DNA from: JAHRVQ01 sp964548025
GTDB lineage: Bacteria; Pseudomonadota; Gammaproteobacteria; Pseudomonadales; Azotimanducaceae
Assembly: GCA_964548025.1 (NCBI GenBank)
Contig: CAZJRI010000007.1
Span: 1-64,000 of the forward strand
DNA: 64,000 nucleotides
Direction of reading: 5' to 3'
The notes beneath the pieces are model-generated. The model did no database searches. It saw only the letters and a list, made by a program, of their open reading frames with translations, and was not told the origin of the DNA. Position 1 is the first letter of the stretch, and each line of letters opens with the position of its first letter. The position numbers and the translations under genes are program-made. This document shows positions 1 through 9,563 of this stretch, one piece after another.

Positions 1-1099
1 ACCACGAAGACTGAAAGGCAGAGTGCGGTTCAGAATTGACGGGGTTCTCTATCTGGTTTACGAATTGCCGTCGCCTGTCATGACAGCCGTCATCAGTAGA
101 ATAAAAACCCTGGGCCGGATGGATGTTGCCGAAAAGCGGAGACCGCAGGACGGCAGGCTCAAAACCAAAACCCAGGAAGCCCATGAGGTTGAGCTCAGGC
201 TATCTACCCTGCCGACTGCATTCGGTGAAAAAATGGTCATGCGAATTTTTGATCCCGATATCCTGCTCAAGAGTTTTGCTGAACTCGGATTGGCGAACGA
301 GGACTATGAACGCTGGGAAGGCATGGTGCAGAATCCAAATGGTATTGTTCTTGTCACCGGACCAACAGGTTCAGGGAAGACAACCACGCTTTATTCAAGT
401 CTCAAACATCTGGCCACTGAAGAGGTTAACGTTTGTACCATTGAAGATCCGATTGAAATGGTTGAACCCAGTTTCAATCAAATGCAGGTACAGCATAATA
501 TTGACCTCAGTTTTGCTGATGGGGTGAGAGCCCTTCTGCGGCAGGATCCTGATATCATCATGGTCGGCGAGATCAGGGACCTTGAAACTGCTGAAATGGC
601 GATTCAGGCTGCTCTGACCGGGCACCTGGTAATTTCAACTCTACATACAAATGACGCGCCGTCTGCCATTACCCGGTTGTTGGAACTGGGCGTCGCACCT
701 TATCTGATCAAAGCCACTGTTTTGGGTATCATGGCCCAGCGCCTGGTGAGAACATTGTGCCCCAACTGTAAATCAATGGGTGAATCCGACAAAGAAGGAT
801 GGCATACATTAACAACACCCTGGAAGATGGGCATACCGAAGAATATGCAGCAACCCGTTGGTTGTCTTGAATGCAGAGACACGGGATATAAGGGGCGGGA
901 AGGAATATATGAGTTGTTGCCGCTATCAGATAAAATCAAAGGCCTAATTGATGAAAAGTCTGACATTGGCAAACTTCGCATTAATGCCATGAAAGAGGGA
1001 ATGAAAACCTTGCGATTAAGCGGCGCGATGAAAATTGCCCAGGGTAAAACGACGATTGCAGAGGTTCTTCGCGTAGCCCCATTCTCAGGTACAGAATAA
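1..1099 (+). CDS. GspE/PilB-family secretion/pilus ATPase (5'-truncated by window edge)
   Basis: This is the C-terminal part of a type II secretion / type IV pilus assembly ATPase, a hexameric cytoplasmic motor that drives pilin or pseudopilin polymerisation. The frame is open to the first base and reads through a family-typical RFRIDGVL segment, so the gene starts outside the window and the GTG at 23 is not a real start. Seen in order: Walker A GPTGSGKT (nt 359-382), Asp box TIEDPIE, Walker B with LRQDPDIIMVGEIRD, His box STLHTND, then a CPNC...CLEC pair matching the zinc-binding tetracysteine site of GspE/PilB. No other pilus or secretion gene is adjacent; glnE follows 23 bp downstream. The family is certain. 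Whether it serves a pilus or a secretion system cannot be told from this fragment. Confidence 0.93.
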   Translation, partial: PRRLKGRVRFRIDGVLYLVYELPSPVMTAVISRIKTLGRMDVAEKRRPQDGRLKTKTQEAHEVELRLSTLPTAFGEKMVMRIFDPDILLKSFAELGLANEDYERWEGMVQNPNGIVLVTGPTGSGKTTTLYSSLKHLATEEVNVCTIEDPIEMVEPSFNQMQVQHNIDLSFADGVRALLRQDPDIIMVGEIRDLETAEMAIQAALTGHLVISTLHTNDAPSAITRLLELGVAPYLIKATVLGIMAQRLVRTLCPNCKSMGESDKEGWHTLTTPWKMGIPKNMQQPVGCLECRDTGYKGREGIYELLPLSDKIKGLIDEKSDIGKLRINAMKEGMKTLRLSGAMKIAQGKTTIAEVLRVAPFSGTE

Positions 1100-1122
1100 A
1101 AGTTCTACGGTAAACGGATTTT

Positions 1123-3954
1123 ATGGTTAGTCTTAATAGTTTGCCTGACGAGGTAGAACTCAAACTAAAGAACAAACTCGAGATCGAGCAAGAAAAATTC
1201 GAAGAAATCAGGCGAGTTTGTTCACTCAGCGACTATTTCTGCGATTATCTCTCAAGCGATGAATCTACTCAGTTAATCGAAAGCGGAGATTTGTTTCGTG
1301 CTTTCGCAGCGAATGAGATTCGCAAAAAAATCAGTCTTGTTGGGTCAGAAAATCTTGATGGCGAAATTCGCCGGATTCGAAATCAGCATATAGCCCGCAT
1401 CATCTTCAGAGATCTCACACGCCGGGCTGATCTGGTTGAAACCACGAGGGACCTCTCCGACCTGGCAGATAGTTGCATTCAAACGGTACTTGACTATCAC
1501 TACCGGCAGAATGTGCTTCGATTCGGGAATCCAATCGGAGAATCAGGTGCAGTGCAGCAGATGTGTGTTCTAGCCCTCGGCAAACTGGGTGGCACCGAGC
1601 TCAATGTTTCTTCTGACATTGATCTCGTATTCCTTTATGGCGAGTCGGGTTATACAGATGGTGATTCTCAAATCAGTAACCAGGAATTTTTTGTTCGTAC
1701 TTCCCGGCAGTTGATCAAATCCCTTGATGCCATGCTCGATTCGGGATTCGTATTTCGGGTAGATATGCGTCTGCGTCCTTATGGTGAGAGCGGTGCGTTG
1801 ATACTGGGGCGTTCCGCGATTGAAAAATATTTTCTCGAGCAGGGTAGAGATTGGGAGCGTTACGCTTTTATCAAGGCGCGGGCAGTTGCAGGCGACCTGG
1901 CACTGGGCAGCGACTTTTTAACATGGCTTCGACCATTCGTGTATAGAAAACATCTGGACTATGGCGCGGTGGAATCCCTCAGAGATATGAAGCAGCTTAT
2001 TAACAACGAAGTGGAACGAAAAGAACTTCATGATGATTTGAAACTTGGGCCGGGTGGAATAAGAGAAGTGGAGTTTTTTGTTCAGGTCCAGCAGCTTATC
2101 TGGGGTGGGAATAAGCCAATATTGCAGGAAAGGCGGCTTCTTGTGGCGCTGAGTCAGCTTGCTGAAGGTGGATATCTGGATTCAGAAAATGCTGATACCC
2201 TGCGTGAAGCCTACATATTTCTGCGTAATAGTGAACACGCAATCCAGGCTGAAAAAGATCGACAAAGTCAGCGATTGCCAACATCGGACCTCGGCAAGGC
2301 AAGACTTGCCAATGCAATGGGTTTTGATTCCTACGGTGGCTATGAATCGCAGTTACAGTTGCATCGCGATCAGGTCTCTTCTTTTTTTGCGAGCGTGATG
2401 AGTTCAAACGTTGCGGAAAGGGAAATTCAGCATGAAGGTGCACGATTCTGGGTATCGATCTGGCAGGATCCCAAAACGGCTGAATCGCTCGAATTGCTTT
2501 CCAGGCACAACTTTGGAGATGTGAATGCTATTGCCGATCTGCTGGTTGAGTTTCAACTCTCGATAGTAGGCCTGCAGGATATTGCTACCGGAAGGATTCA
2601 GCGTTTCATGCCTGTATTGCTGAGTCTGTGTGCGAGAGAAGAAGAACCTGATGAAACGATCCGCCGATTGCTGATGATCATAGACAGCATTTTGCGACGC
2701 AGCACGTACATCGTTTTTCTGCTTGAAAATCTGGATGCGACAATGCGGCTCGTACATCTCTGCGCTATGAGCGAATGGATTTCAGAACAGGTCAGTCAGT
2801 ATCCGGTCTTAATGTACGGGCTGAATGACAGGAGCATAGAAGAAGCTAAATTAAGCCCGGAGGAATTCAGAAGGGATCTTGAAGATGCATTGAATTTGCT
2901 GGAGAAAGATGATCTCGAGGGGCAAATGGATACACTGCGGCGATTCAAACATGCAGCAGTCCTGAAGGTGGCAATTTTTGAACTGCTGGATCTGAACTCG
3001 ACGATGAGAGCGTCGGATCAGTTGACGTCCATTGCAGAGCTCATCCTTGATAAGTCGACTGAACTTGCGTTCCGGTACCTGATCGGGCGTCATGGTGAAC
3101 CTTGTGATCGTGATGGTAAGTCCCAGGGTGAATGCATGGCGATTGTTGCCTATGGAAAACTGGGCGGGATTGAACTGGCCTACGGTTCAGACCTGGATCT
3201 GGTATTTCTGCACGATGCCGATATTCAGGGAGAGACCAGTGGACCAAAATCTGTGCCCAATACTGTTTTCTTCTCTCGTTTGGGTCAGAGAATCGTACAT
3301 ATATTGTCAAGTCTTACCTCATTTGGCACGCTCTACGAAGTCGACCTGCGTCTTCGACCAGACGGCAACAAGGGGCCGTTGGTAGGTACCTTTAATGCCT
3401 ATGAAAGATATCTACAGGGCGAAGCCTGGACGTGGGAACACCAGGCGCTTGTGAGGGCTCGCTATGTGGCGGGTAATCCACTTTTCAAATCCAGATTCGA
3501 AGAAATTCGGGAACATATACTCGCGCGGACACGCGATGTGCAGGTGCTCAAGCAGGATGTATCCGAGATGAGAGAAAGAATGCGTGCTCATCTGGATTCG
3601 GAATCAAACCCGCCAAGCGAAGTGGATGAACTGCTGGTATCCGGTTTCGATCTGAAACACGGTTCAGGGGCGATAATCGACATTGAGTTCCTGGTGCAAT
3701 ATCTCATCCTGGCAAATTGTCACCGTCATCCCGGTTTGGTTACGTTTACCGATAAGGTCAGGCTAATTGACTCATTGGCAGAGCATAAATTGTTGCTTGA
3801 GGAAGAGGCTGTGGTTCTTCATCGGGCTTATGTGGCCTATCGCGCAGCGGTGCACTATACGTGGCTTGGCGGGCAAATGAGCTCCTATGAGCAACTACAT
3901 ATGTACCGGGAGCAGGTTGTTCAGATCTGGCAGAAATATTTTGGTGCCGCGTAA
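1123..3954 (+). CDS. glnE: Bifunctional glutamine synthetase adenylyltransferase / adenylyl-removing enzyme
   Basis: GlnE attaches AMP to, and removes it from, glutamine synthetase in response to PII, matching ammonia assimilation to nitrogen status. At 943 residues it has the full family length (E. coli about 946). Two nucleotidyltransferase domains are visible, each with its metal-binding signature: SSDIDLVFLYGE near residue 162 (N-terminal deadenylylase half) and GSDLDLVFLHD near residue 688 (C-terminal adenylylase half). Each is preceded by a LGKLGG/YGKLGG glycine motif and followed by an RLRP segment. It starts 23 bp after the GspE/PilB-type ATPase with only a weak Shine-Dalgarno, and ilvE follows 53 bp later on the same strand. 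glnE next to ilvE and waaF matches the Pseudomonas order. Nothing appears damaged. Confidence 0.97.
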   Translation: MVSLNSLPDEVELKLKNKLEIEQEKFEEIRRVCSLSDYFCDYLSSDESTQLIESGDLFRAFAANEIRKKISLVGSENLDGEIRRIRNQHIARIIFRDLTRRADLVETTRDLSDLADSCIQTVLDYHYRQNVLRFGNPIGESGAVQQMCVLALGKLGGTELNVSSDIDLVFLYGESGYTDGDSQISNQEFFVRTSRQLIKSLDAMLDSGFVFRVDMRLRPYGESGALILGRSAIEKYFLEQGRDWERYAFIKARAVAGDLALGSDFLTWLRPFVYRKHLDYGAVESLRDMKQLINNEVERKELHDDLKLGPGGIREVEFFVQVQQLIWGGNKPILQERRLLVALSQLAEGGYLDSENADTLREAYIFLRNSEHAIQAEKDRQSQRLPTSDLGKARLANAMGFDSYGGYESQLQLHRDQVSSFFASVMSSNVAEREIQHEGARFWVSIWQDPKTAESLELLSRHNFGDVNAIADLLVEFQLSIVGLQDIATGRIQRFMPVLLSLCAREEEPDETIRRLLMIIDSILRRSTYIVFLLENLDATMRLVHLCAMSEWISEQVSQYPVLMYGLNDRSIEEAKLSPEEFRRDLEDALNLLEKDDLEGQMDTLRRFKHAAVLKVAIFELLDLNSTMRASDQLTSIAELILDKSTELAFRYLIGRHGEPCDRDGKSQGECMAIVAYGKLGGIELAYGSDLDLVFLHDADIQGETSGPKSVPNTVFFSRLGQRIVHILSSLTSFGTLYEVDLRLRPDGNKGPLVGTFNAYERYLQGEAWTWEHQALVRARYVAGNPLFKSRFEEIREHILARTRDVQVLKQDVSEMRERMRAHLDSESNPPSEVDELLVSGFDLKHGSGAIIDIEFLVQYLILANCHRHPGLVTFTDKVRLIDSLAEHKLLLEEEAVVLHRAYVAYRAAVHYTWLGGQMSSYEQLHMYREQVVQIWQKYFGAA

Positions 3955-4007
3955 TGCGCCAATAGCGTGTAAAATGTCCCGTCGATTTTTAACTAGGTAT
4001 ATGAAGT

Positions 4008-4937
4008 ATGTCTGAATCACTGGCAGATAGGGATGGTGTTATCTGGTTCGATGGAGAACTGGTACCCTGGAGAGAGGCAAAGGTCCATGTACTGACACAT
4101 ACTTTGCACTATGGCCTGGGGGTCTTCGAGGGAGTCAGGGCGTATGCAACTGATAAAGGTCCCTTGATATTCCGGCTGCATGACCATACAGACAGATTGT
4201 TTCGTTCAGCCCATATCCTGAATTTCAACATTCCGTTCAGTAAAGCTGAAATCAGCGACGCGCAGTGTCTGGTAGTTCGTGAAAATCAGCTCAAGGAAGC
4301 CTATTTGAGGCCCATGTGCTTTTATGGTTCAGAAGGCATGGGATTGCGTGCTGAAGGTTTGAAGCCACATTGCATTATCGCTGCGTGGGAGTGGCCTACC
4401 TATATGACCCCCGAGGCGCGGGTCGATGGAATAAAGGTCAGAACGTCCTCTTATACCCGCCATCATGTGAATATTACGATGTGCAAAGCCAAGGCAAATG
4501 GAAATTACATCAATTCCATGCTTGCCCTGAAAGAGGCTCTCGATAGTGGCTGTGAAGAAGCCTTGCTCCTCGATAATGAAGGCTATGTAGCCGAGGGCAG
4601 CGGTGAAAACATATTCCTGGTAGATAAAGGCAAGCTGGTGACCCCGGAGTTGACCTCCTGCCTTGAAGGTATTACCCGGGAAACAATTTTTTCATTTGCA
4701 GAGGAGTTAGGACTCGAAATAAGAGAGCGCCGAATTACTCGCGATGAAGTATACGTCGCTGATGAGGCATTCTTTACAGGCACCGCCGCAGAGGTATTGC
4801 CCATTCGTGAATTGGATGGCCGTATCATCGGAACAGGCAGTCGCGGGCCAGTGACCGAGAAATTACAGACGATGTATTTTGACCAGGTAATGGCAAGAAG
4901 GTCAGAACATCCGGAGTGGTCGACACCAGTTAATTAG
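4008..4937 (+). CDS. ilvE: Branched-chain amino acid aminotransferase
   Basis: This class IV PLP-dependent aminotransferase interconverts leucine, isoleucine and valine with their 2-oxo acids, the last step of branched-chain amino acid synthesis. Length (309 residues) is normal. The PLP lysine is K160 in CKAKANGNY. The HTLHYGLGVFEGVRAY opening and the EGSGENIFLV and FFTGTAAEV phosphate-binding segments are intact. The ATG follows glnE after 53 bp, so the two may be cotranscribed. A 187-bp spacer then separates it from the LPS cluster. An alternative role in D-amino acid or ADC lyase chemistry, which uses the same fold, is unlikely given the close overall match to IlvE. Confidence 0.95.
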   Translation: MSESLADRDGVIWFDGELVPWREAKVHVLTHTLHYGLGVFEGVRAYATDKGPLIFRLHDHTDRLFRSAHILNFNIPFSKAEISDAQCLVVRENQLKEAYLRPMCFYGSEGMGLRAEGLKPHCIIAAWEWPTYMTPEARVDGIKVRTSSYTRHHVNITMCKAKANGNYINSMLALKEALDSGCEEALLLDNEGYVAEGSGENIFLVDKGKLVTPELTSCLEGITRETIFSFAEELGLEIRERRITRDEVYVADEAFFTGTAAEVLPIRELDGRIIGTGSRGPVTEKLQTMYFDQVMARRSEHPEWSTPVN

Positions 4938-5124
4938 CTTCTAGCCGGTATTGCCTGAATCAATAAATGACAGCATTTGAAAACTGCTAGATATATGAGT
5001 AAACCAATTGCAAAGCATAAAACGCTCACAAAATTACGTTCAAAGAAAGCGCTAGCCCGCTCGGTTCCGAATTCCATAACTAGACCAGTCAGTCTCGCTA
5101 ACAACTTGACTGTGCGAATATAAG

Positions 5125-6156
5125 ATGGGAGAGAAGATATTAGTCGTTAGCCCCTCGTGGATTGGCGATATGATAATGGCACAAACGCTTTATAAGGTTT
5201 TGTGTAGTCGATTCACAAGTTCTGATATCGATGTAATGGCACCACCTTCAACGCTTTCCCTGGTTTCCAGAATGGAAGAAGTTTCAAGAGGTATCCGTAT
5301 TGATATAGGTCATGGTGAATTACGGCTGGATACCAGAAAGCGCCTGGGCAAGAGCTTGGAAAGTAGTCGCTATGACCGTGCGATTGTTTTGCCGAATTCA
5401 TTCAAATCGGCGTTGGTTCCGTTTTATGCGGATATACCCATTCGTACGGGATTTCGTGGTGAATACCGATATCATCTGATCAATGATATGCGGATACTCG
5501 ACAAGCAGGCATTGCCGAGAATGATAGATAGATTCATTTCACTCGGCGTCGATGACGGTGATCCTCTGCCTGATGTTGAAAATCCTTCGCTGATCATAAA
5601 CGAACACAATCGAGAAAAGCTCAAAGAAAAATTCCAGTTGAAATCAGACAGGCCTGTGCTGGGTATCTGTCCTGGTGCAGAGTTCGGAGATGCGAAGAAA
5701 TGGCCGGAGCAACACTTTGCGAAGCTGGCCGACAGCGCAGTTGCACACGGCATGCAGGTCTGGATCTTTGGCAGTCAGAAAGATCGTATAACCGCGCAGC
5801 AGATAAAAGCGCTGATGGATCTTTCGAGCCTCGAACACTGCATAGACTTTTCGGGAAAGACCAGTCTGCTGGATGTCATAGATTTGCTGAGCCTGTGTCA
5901 ACTGGTTGTGGCCAATGACACGGGATTAATGCACGTGGCTGCTGCCGTTGGTTGTGCGACGGCTGTGCTGTACGGTTCCACGTCACCGCTTTTCACCCCA
6001 CCTCTGACCGATGAGTTGGACATTCTGTCTCTGGAACTTGAATGCAGTCCCTGTTTCAAAAGAAAATGTCCGAAGAAACACAAGAAATGTCTGAATGACC
6101 TGCATCCCGAGATGCTCATTCCGGTAATTGAGAAGCATGGCCAACTTCCCCTATGA
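5125..6156 (+). CDS. waaF: ADP-heptose:LPS heptosyltransferase II
   Basis: WaaF adds the second L-glycero-D-manno-heptose to the LPS inner core at the cytoplasmic face of the inner membrane. The 343-residue GT9 protein opens with KILVVSPSWIGDMIMAQTLY, the typical WaaF N-terminus, and has VLPNSFKSALVP in its first half. Further on are GICPGAEFGDAKKWP and the donor-binding ANDTGLMHVAAA. The Cys-rich CSPCFKRKCP tail is also usual. It is the first gene of the core cluster: waaC, the tandem waaG, waaP and a second kinase gene follow on the same strand. The ATG at 5125 has a poor ribosome-binding site but fits the family N-terminus exactly. Confidence 0.96.
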   Translation: MGEKILVVSPSWIGDMIMAQTLYKVLCSRFTSSDIDVMAPPSTLSLVSRMEEVSRGIRIDIGHGELRLDTRKRLGKSLESSRYDRAIVLPNSFKSALVPFYADIPIRTGFRGEYRYHLINDMRILDKQALPRMIDRFISLGVDDGDPLPDVENPSLIINEHNREKLKEKFQLKSDRPVLGICPGAEFGDAKKWPEQHFAKLADSAVAHGMQVWIFGSQKDRITAQQIKALMDLSSLEHCIDFSGKTSLLDVIDLLSLCQLVVANDTGLMHVAAAVGCATAVLYGSTSPLFTPPLTDELDILSLELECSPCFKRKCPKKHKKCLNDLHPEMLIPVIEKHGQLPL

Positions 6157-6237
6157 AGAACTGTATAACCGGTTCAGTCCAAACCTCGAATAGTACTCGC
6201 CTGCTAACGATGTGTGGTGGCGGGATAGTCCTACCCC

Positions 6238-6243
6238 GGGGAG
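6238..6243 (+). promoter_or_regulatory. Ribosome-binding site that decides the waaC start
   Basis: GGGGAG lies 4 nt before the TTG at 6248. It supports initiation there rather than at the in-frame ATG at 6212, which would add 12 residues (MWWRDSPTPGST) not found at the start of WaaC proteins. Confidence 0.7.
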
Positions 6244-6247
6244 TACC

Positions 6248-7297
6248 TTGAAAGTCCTGATAGTAAAGATGTCTTCAATGGGAGATGTCGTTCATACACT
6301 GTCGGCAGTATCTGATCTGAAATCATACCGGCCTGATGCACAGATAGATTGGGTTGTAGAAGAAGCATTTGTCGATATTGTCAGTGCACATCCCGGCATC
6401 AGACAGGCCATTCCAGTTGCAATACGAAGATGGCGCAAGTCCTGGTTTTCAAATCTGGCTGAAATACTTCGCTTCCGAAAGCGGTTGCGGGACGTGGAAT
6501 ACGACGTGATTGTCGATGCCCAGGGACTGTTTAAAAGCGCGCTGACGTCCCGACTTGCCAGAGGACCGGTCAGTGGTCTGGATAGAGAATCTGCCAGGGA
6601 ACCCATGGCGAGCTTGTTCTATAACAGCAGGCACAGAGTTGCGAGAAAGCAGCATGCTGTCCATCGATTGAGACAATTATTCTCTGCTGTTTTTGGCTAC
6701 GATGAAAAAGAGTTACCGTTGGATTATGGTCTGGACAGGGGGAATCCGGATATCGAACAACCGCGGTTGATGTTTCTGCATGGCACCACCTGGCCTTCCA
6801 AGGAGTGGCCTGAAGAGCGGTGGTGCGAACTTGCCGCAAAGGCAATTGACAAGGGCTATTTCATCCTTGTGCCTCATGGCAACGAAGAAGAACGGTTACG
6901 TGCGCAGAAAATTGTTGATAGTTGTTCTGACAGGCATGCTGCAGTGGTTCTTTCACCGGGTTCAATTGCCCGGCTAATGACCGAGATGCAGCACTGCACG
7001 GGTATTGTCAGCGTGGATACGGGGCCGGGTCATCTTGCCACGGCAATAAATATACCCATGATCGGGATATATGGTTCTACCGATCCGATACTGACTAGTC
7101 CCCATGGCGAATTGCAAGACTCGATAGTTAGTGATCACTTGCAATGTATCCCATGTTTAAGAAGGAATTGTAAGTTTCAGCGCACGAAAGATTGCGCTAA
7201 GATTCATCCTCCCTGCTATGAGAATATTACGGCTGATATGGTGCTTAATCGATTGACGATTCTGATCAACAGTCAGGAGAAACACGACTCGGCGTGA
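6248..7297 (+). CDS. waaC: LPS heptosyltransferase I
   Basis: WaaC transfers the first heptose from ADP-heptose to Kdo of the LPS inner core. The chosen TTG start gives 349 residues opening LKVLIVKMSSMGDVVHTL, which matches WaaC N-termini (VLIVKTSSMGDVLHTL in E. coli). An upstream ATG at 6212 is rejected because of the GGGGAG ribosome-binding site directly before 6248. GT9 motifs are present: VDAQGLFKSAL, LHGTTWPSKEWP and SVDTGPGHLA. A Cys-rich tail (CIPCLRRNC) resembles that of WaaF; the two are paralogues. The stop overlaps the GTG start of the tandem waaG by 4 bp (GTGA), indicating translational coupling in the core operon. Confidence 0.95.
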   Translation: MKVLIVKMSSMGDVVHTLSAVSDLKSYRPDAQIDWVVEEAFVDIVSAHPGIRQAIPVAIRRWRKSWFSNLAEILRFRKRLRDVEYDVIVDAQGLFKSALTSRLARGPVSGLDRESAREPMASLFYNSRHRVARKQHAVHRLRQLFSAVFGYDEKELPLDYGLDRGNPDIEQPRLMFLHGTTWPSKEWPEERWCELAAKAIDKGYFILVPHGNEEERLRAQKIVDSCSDRHAAVVLSPGSIARLMTEMQHCTGIVSVDTGPGHLATAINIPMIGIYGSTDPILTSPHGELQDSIVSDHLQCIPCLRRNCKFQRTKDCAKIHPPCYENITADMVLNRLTILINSQEKHDSA

Positions 7298-9561
7298 AAC
7301 TGGCATTTTGTCTCTATAAATATTTTCCTTTCGGTGGACTGCAGCGAGATTTTCTGCAGATTGCGCAGGATTGTCAGCGCAGGGGTCATGAAATCAGGGC
7401 TTATACCCTCAGTTGGGTGGGAGATATCCCCGCCGGATTTGACGTCATAATTGTGCCCGTGACGGCTATCACCAATCACACCCGCTATAAAAGGTATTCA
7501 AGCTGGGTCGAAAAGTCTCTGAGTGAGAAGCCGGTAGATTGTATTGTCGGCATTAACAAAATGCCGGGTCTCGACATCTACTATGCGGCGGATTCCTGTT
7601 ACGAGGAGAAAGCCAGAACCCAGAGGAGCTGGCTATACAGGCACTCACCCCGTTACAAACACTTTGCTGAATATGAAAAAGCCGTGTTTGGTACAGATAA
7701 CGAAGTCGAAATCCTGATGATCTCTGATACCCAGAAGCCATTCTTCAAAAAGTACTACGGAACACAGGAGAAGCGTCTACACTTTTTGCCGCCAGGAATT
7801 TCGCGGGATCGAATTGCTCCGGATAATGCCGAAGAGATCCGTCTGAGAAAGAGGAGGGAGCTGGACATCGCCGATGACGAATATCTGGTCCTGTTTCTTG
7901 GGTCATCCGGCTTCATAAAAAAGGGGCTCAAGAGAGCGCTTCTGGCGGTTCAGTCATTGCCAAAAAACACCCGGGACAAAACCCGCTTGTATATTGTCGG
8001 CGAAGACAACGAAGCGCCTTTTCGAAGACTGGCGCTTTTCCTGGGCATTCGTAAAAACGTTGTATTTATGTCAGGACGAGATGATGTGGGAGAGCTCATG
8101 CTGGCGGGGGACCTCATGTTACACCCGGCATTGGATGAAGCAGCAGGCATCGTAATTCTTGAAGCAATAGTTTCGGGTCTACCTGTCATCGCAACTAACG
8201 TCTGTGGCTATGGGCACTATATCGAAGAAGCTGATGTCGGCGAATTGATTGAGGATCCATTTGCGCAGGACAGGTTAAACGAGAAATTGCTGTCGCTGAT
8301 TCAAAGTAACCGACAATGTGAATGGCGTGAGAATGGCAGGCGGTTTTCACAATCAGCAGACATTTATTCTCTGTCGAAAGAAGCCGCTCGACTAATTGAA
8401 GCTGTGGGACACGGACATCAGAAAGAAGTAGCAACCAGGGGTGTTCTGGCTTTTTGTCTGTTCAAGTATTTTCCGTTCGGTGGTTTGCAGAGAGACTTTA
8501 TTCGTATTGCTGAGATGTGCCGGGATCGAGGTTATCAAATACGAGTCTATACGCTTTCATGGCAGGGAGAGGTACCTAACGGTTTTGAAGTGGTGAAAGT
8601 GCCTGTGACAGCAATGACAAACCATACAAAATACGAGCGTTACTCAGTCTGGGTACAGGATCACCTGGAAGCAAACCCGGTAAGTGGTGTTATTGGCTTT
8701 AACAAAATGCCCGGTCTCGACATATATTATGCAGCCGACTCATGTTATGAAGAAAAAGCCCGAACCCAACGAGGGTATTTTTACAGGATCATACCTCGAT
8801 ACAAGCACTTTTCTAAGTTTGAAAAAGCCGTATTTGAACCCTGCGCCGAAACTGAAATTTTAATGATTTCGGATGTGCAGAAACCGTTGTTTCAGAAATA
8901 CTATCAAACCCCTGTCTCCCGTTTTCATATGTTGCCGCCAGGGATCGCAAGGGATCGAATGGCCTCGGAAGACAAGGGCCAGATAAGAAGGGAACTGCGA
9001 GCTGAGTTCAAAATTGATGAAGATGATGATTTCCTTCTGATGATTGGTGGATCCGGGTTTATTACCAAAGGACTTGATAGAGTCTTATTGGGAATGAACA
9101 GCCTGCCGCCGCGTATTTTGAACAAGACCCAGTTGGTTGTGGTTGGTCAGGATAATCCAAACGCGTTTATCAGGATGGCGAAGAGACTCGGATTAAGAGA
9201 GCGGGTGCTATTTCCTGGCGGGCGAGACGATGTACCTAGATTCCTGCAGTCGGCAGATTTGCTCGTGCATCCTGCCTACATGGAGAATACCGGCACTGCG
9301 TTGTTGGAAGCTATGGTTGCCGGATTGCCTGTTCTGGCAACTGATAATTGTGGATATGCCCGATACGTGGAACAGGCACAGGCTGGTAAGCTTCTGTCTT
9401 CACCTTTTCGCCAAAGCGAATTCGACGAATTACTGCTTGATATGCTTCAGTCAGACAATAGGCTGATCTGGGAGAAAAACGGAATCAGGTTTGGCAAGTA
9501 CGCAGACATCTACAGCATGGCAAATCATGCGGTCGATGTAATTGCCGATACGATTAGATAA
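7294..9561 (+). CDS. Tandem fusion of two WaaG-like LPS core glycosyltransferases
   Basis: One uninterrupted 755-codon frame holds two full GT4 glycosyltransferase units. Residues 1-383 begin KLAFCLYKYFPFGGLQRDF. Residues 384-755 begin VLAFCLFKYFPFGGLQRDF and run through the same landmarks (KMPGLDIYYAADSCYEEKARTQR, ISD.QKP, LPPGI.RDR). By eye the halves are roughly 50% identical over their length. WaaG normally has about 374 residues and adds the first outer-core glucose to heptose II; here each half is that size. Both keep the GT-B acidic motif: DEAAGIVILEA (about 280-290) and ENTGTALLEA (about 663-672). The GTG start overlaps the waaC stop by 4 bp, and waaP follows 2 bp after the stop. I infer an in-frame tandem duplication with both domains probably active. 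Which sugar each transfers cannot be read from sequence. Confidence 0.9.
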   Translation: MKLAFCLYKYFPFGGLQRDFLQIAQDCQRRGHEIRAYTLSWVGDIPAGFDVIIVPVTAITNHTRYKRYSSWVEKSLSEKPVDCIVGINKMPGLDIYYAADSCYEEKARTQRSWLYRHSPRYKHFAEYEKAVFGTDNEVEILMISDTQKPFFKKYYGTQEKRLHFLPPGISRDRIAPDNAEEIRLRKRRELDIADDEYLVLFLGSSGFIKKGLKRALLAVQSLPKNTRDKTRLYIVGEDNEAPFRRLALFLGIRKNVVFMSGRDDVGELMLAGDLMLHPALDEAAGIVILEAIVSGLPVIATNVCGYGHYIEEADVGELIEDPFAQDRLNEKLLSLIQSNRQCEWRENGRRFSQSADIYSLSKEAARLIEAVGHGHQKEVATRGVLAFCLFKYFPFGGLQRDFIRIAEMCRDRGYQIRVYTLSWQGEVPNGFEVVKVPVTAMTNHTKYERYSVWVQDHLEANPVSGVIGFNKMPGLDIYYAADSCYEEKARTQRGYFYRIIPRYKHFSKFEKAVFEPCAETEILMISDVQKPLFQKYYQTPVSRFHMLPPGIARDRMASEDKGQIRRELRAEFKIDEDDDFLLMIGGSGFITKGLDRVLLGMNSLPPRILNKTQLVVVGQDNPNAFIRMAKRLGLRERVLFPGGRDDVPRFLQSADLLVHPAYMENTGTALLEAMVAGLPVLATDNCGYARYVEQAQAGKLLSSPFRQSEFDELLLDMLQSDNRLIWEKNGIRFGKYADIYSMANHAVDVIADTIR

Positions 9562-9563
9562 CG

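Noticed and set aside
6212..6247. ATG at 6212 as waaC start
   Set aside because: It adds 12 residues unlike WaaC; the TTG at 6248 has a good ribosome-binding site and gives the family N-terminus.
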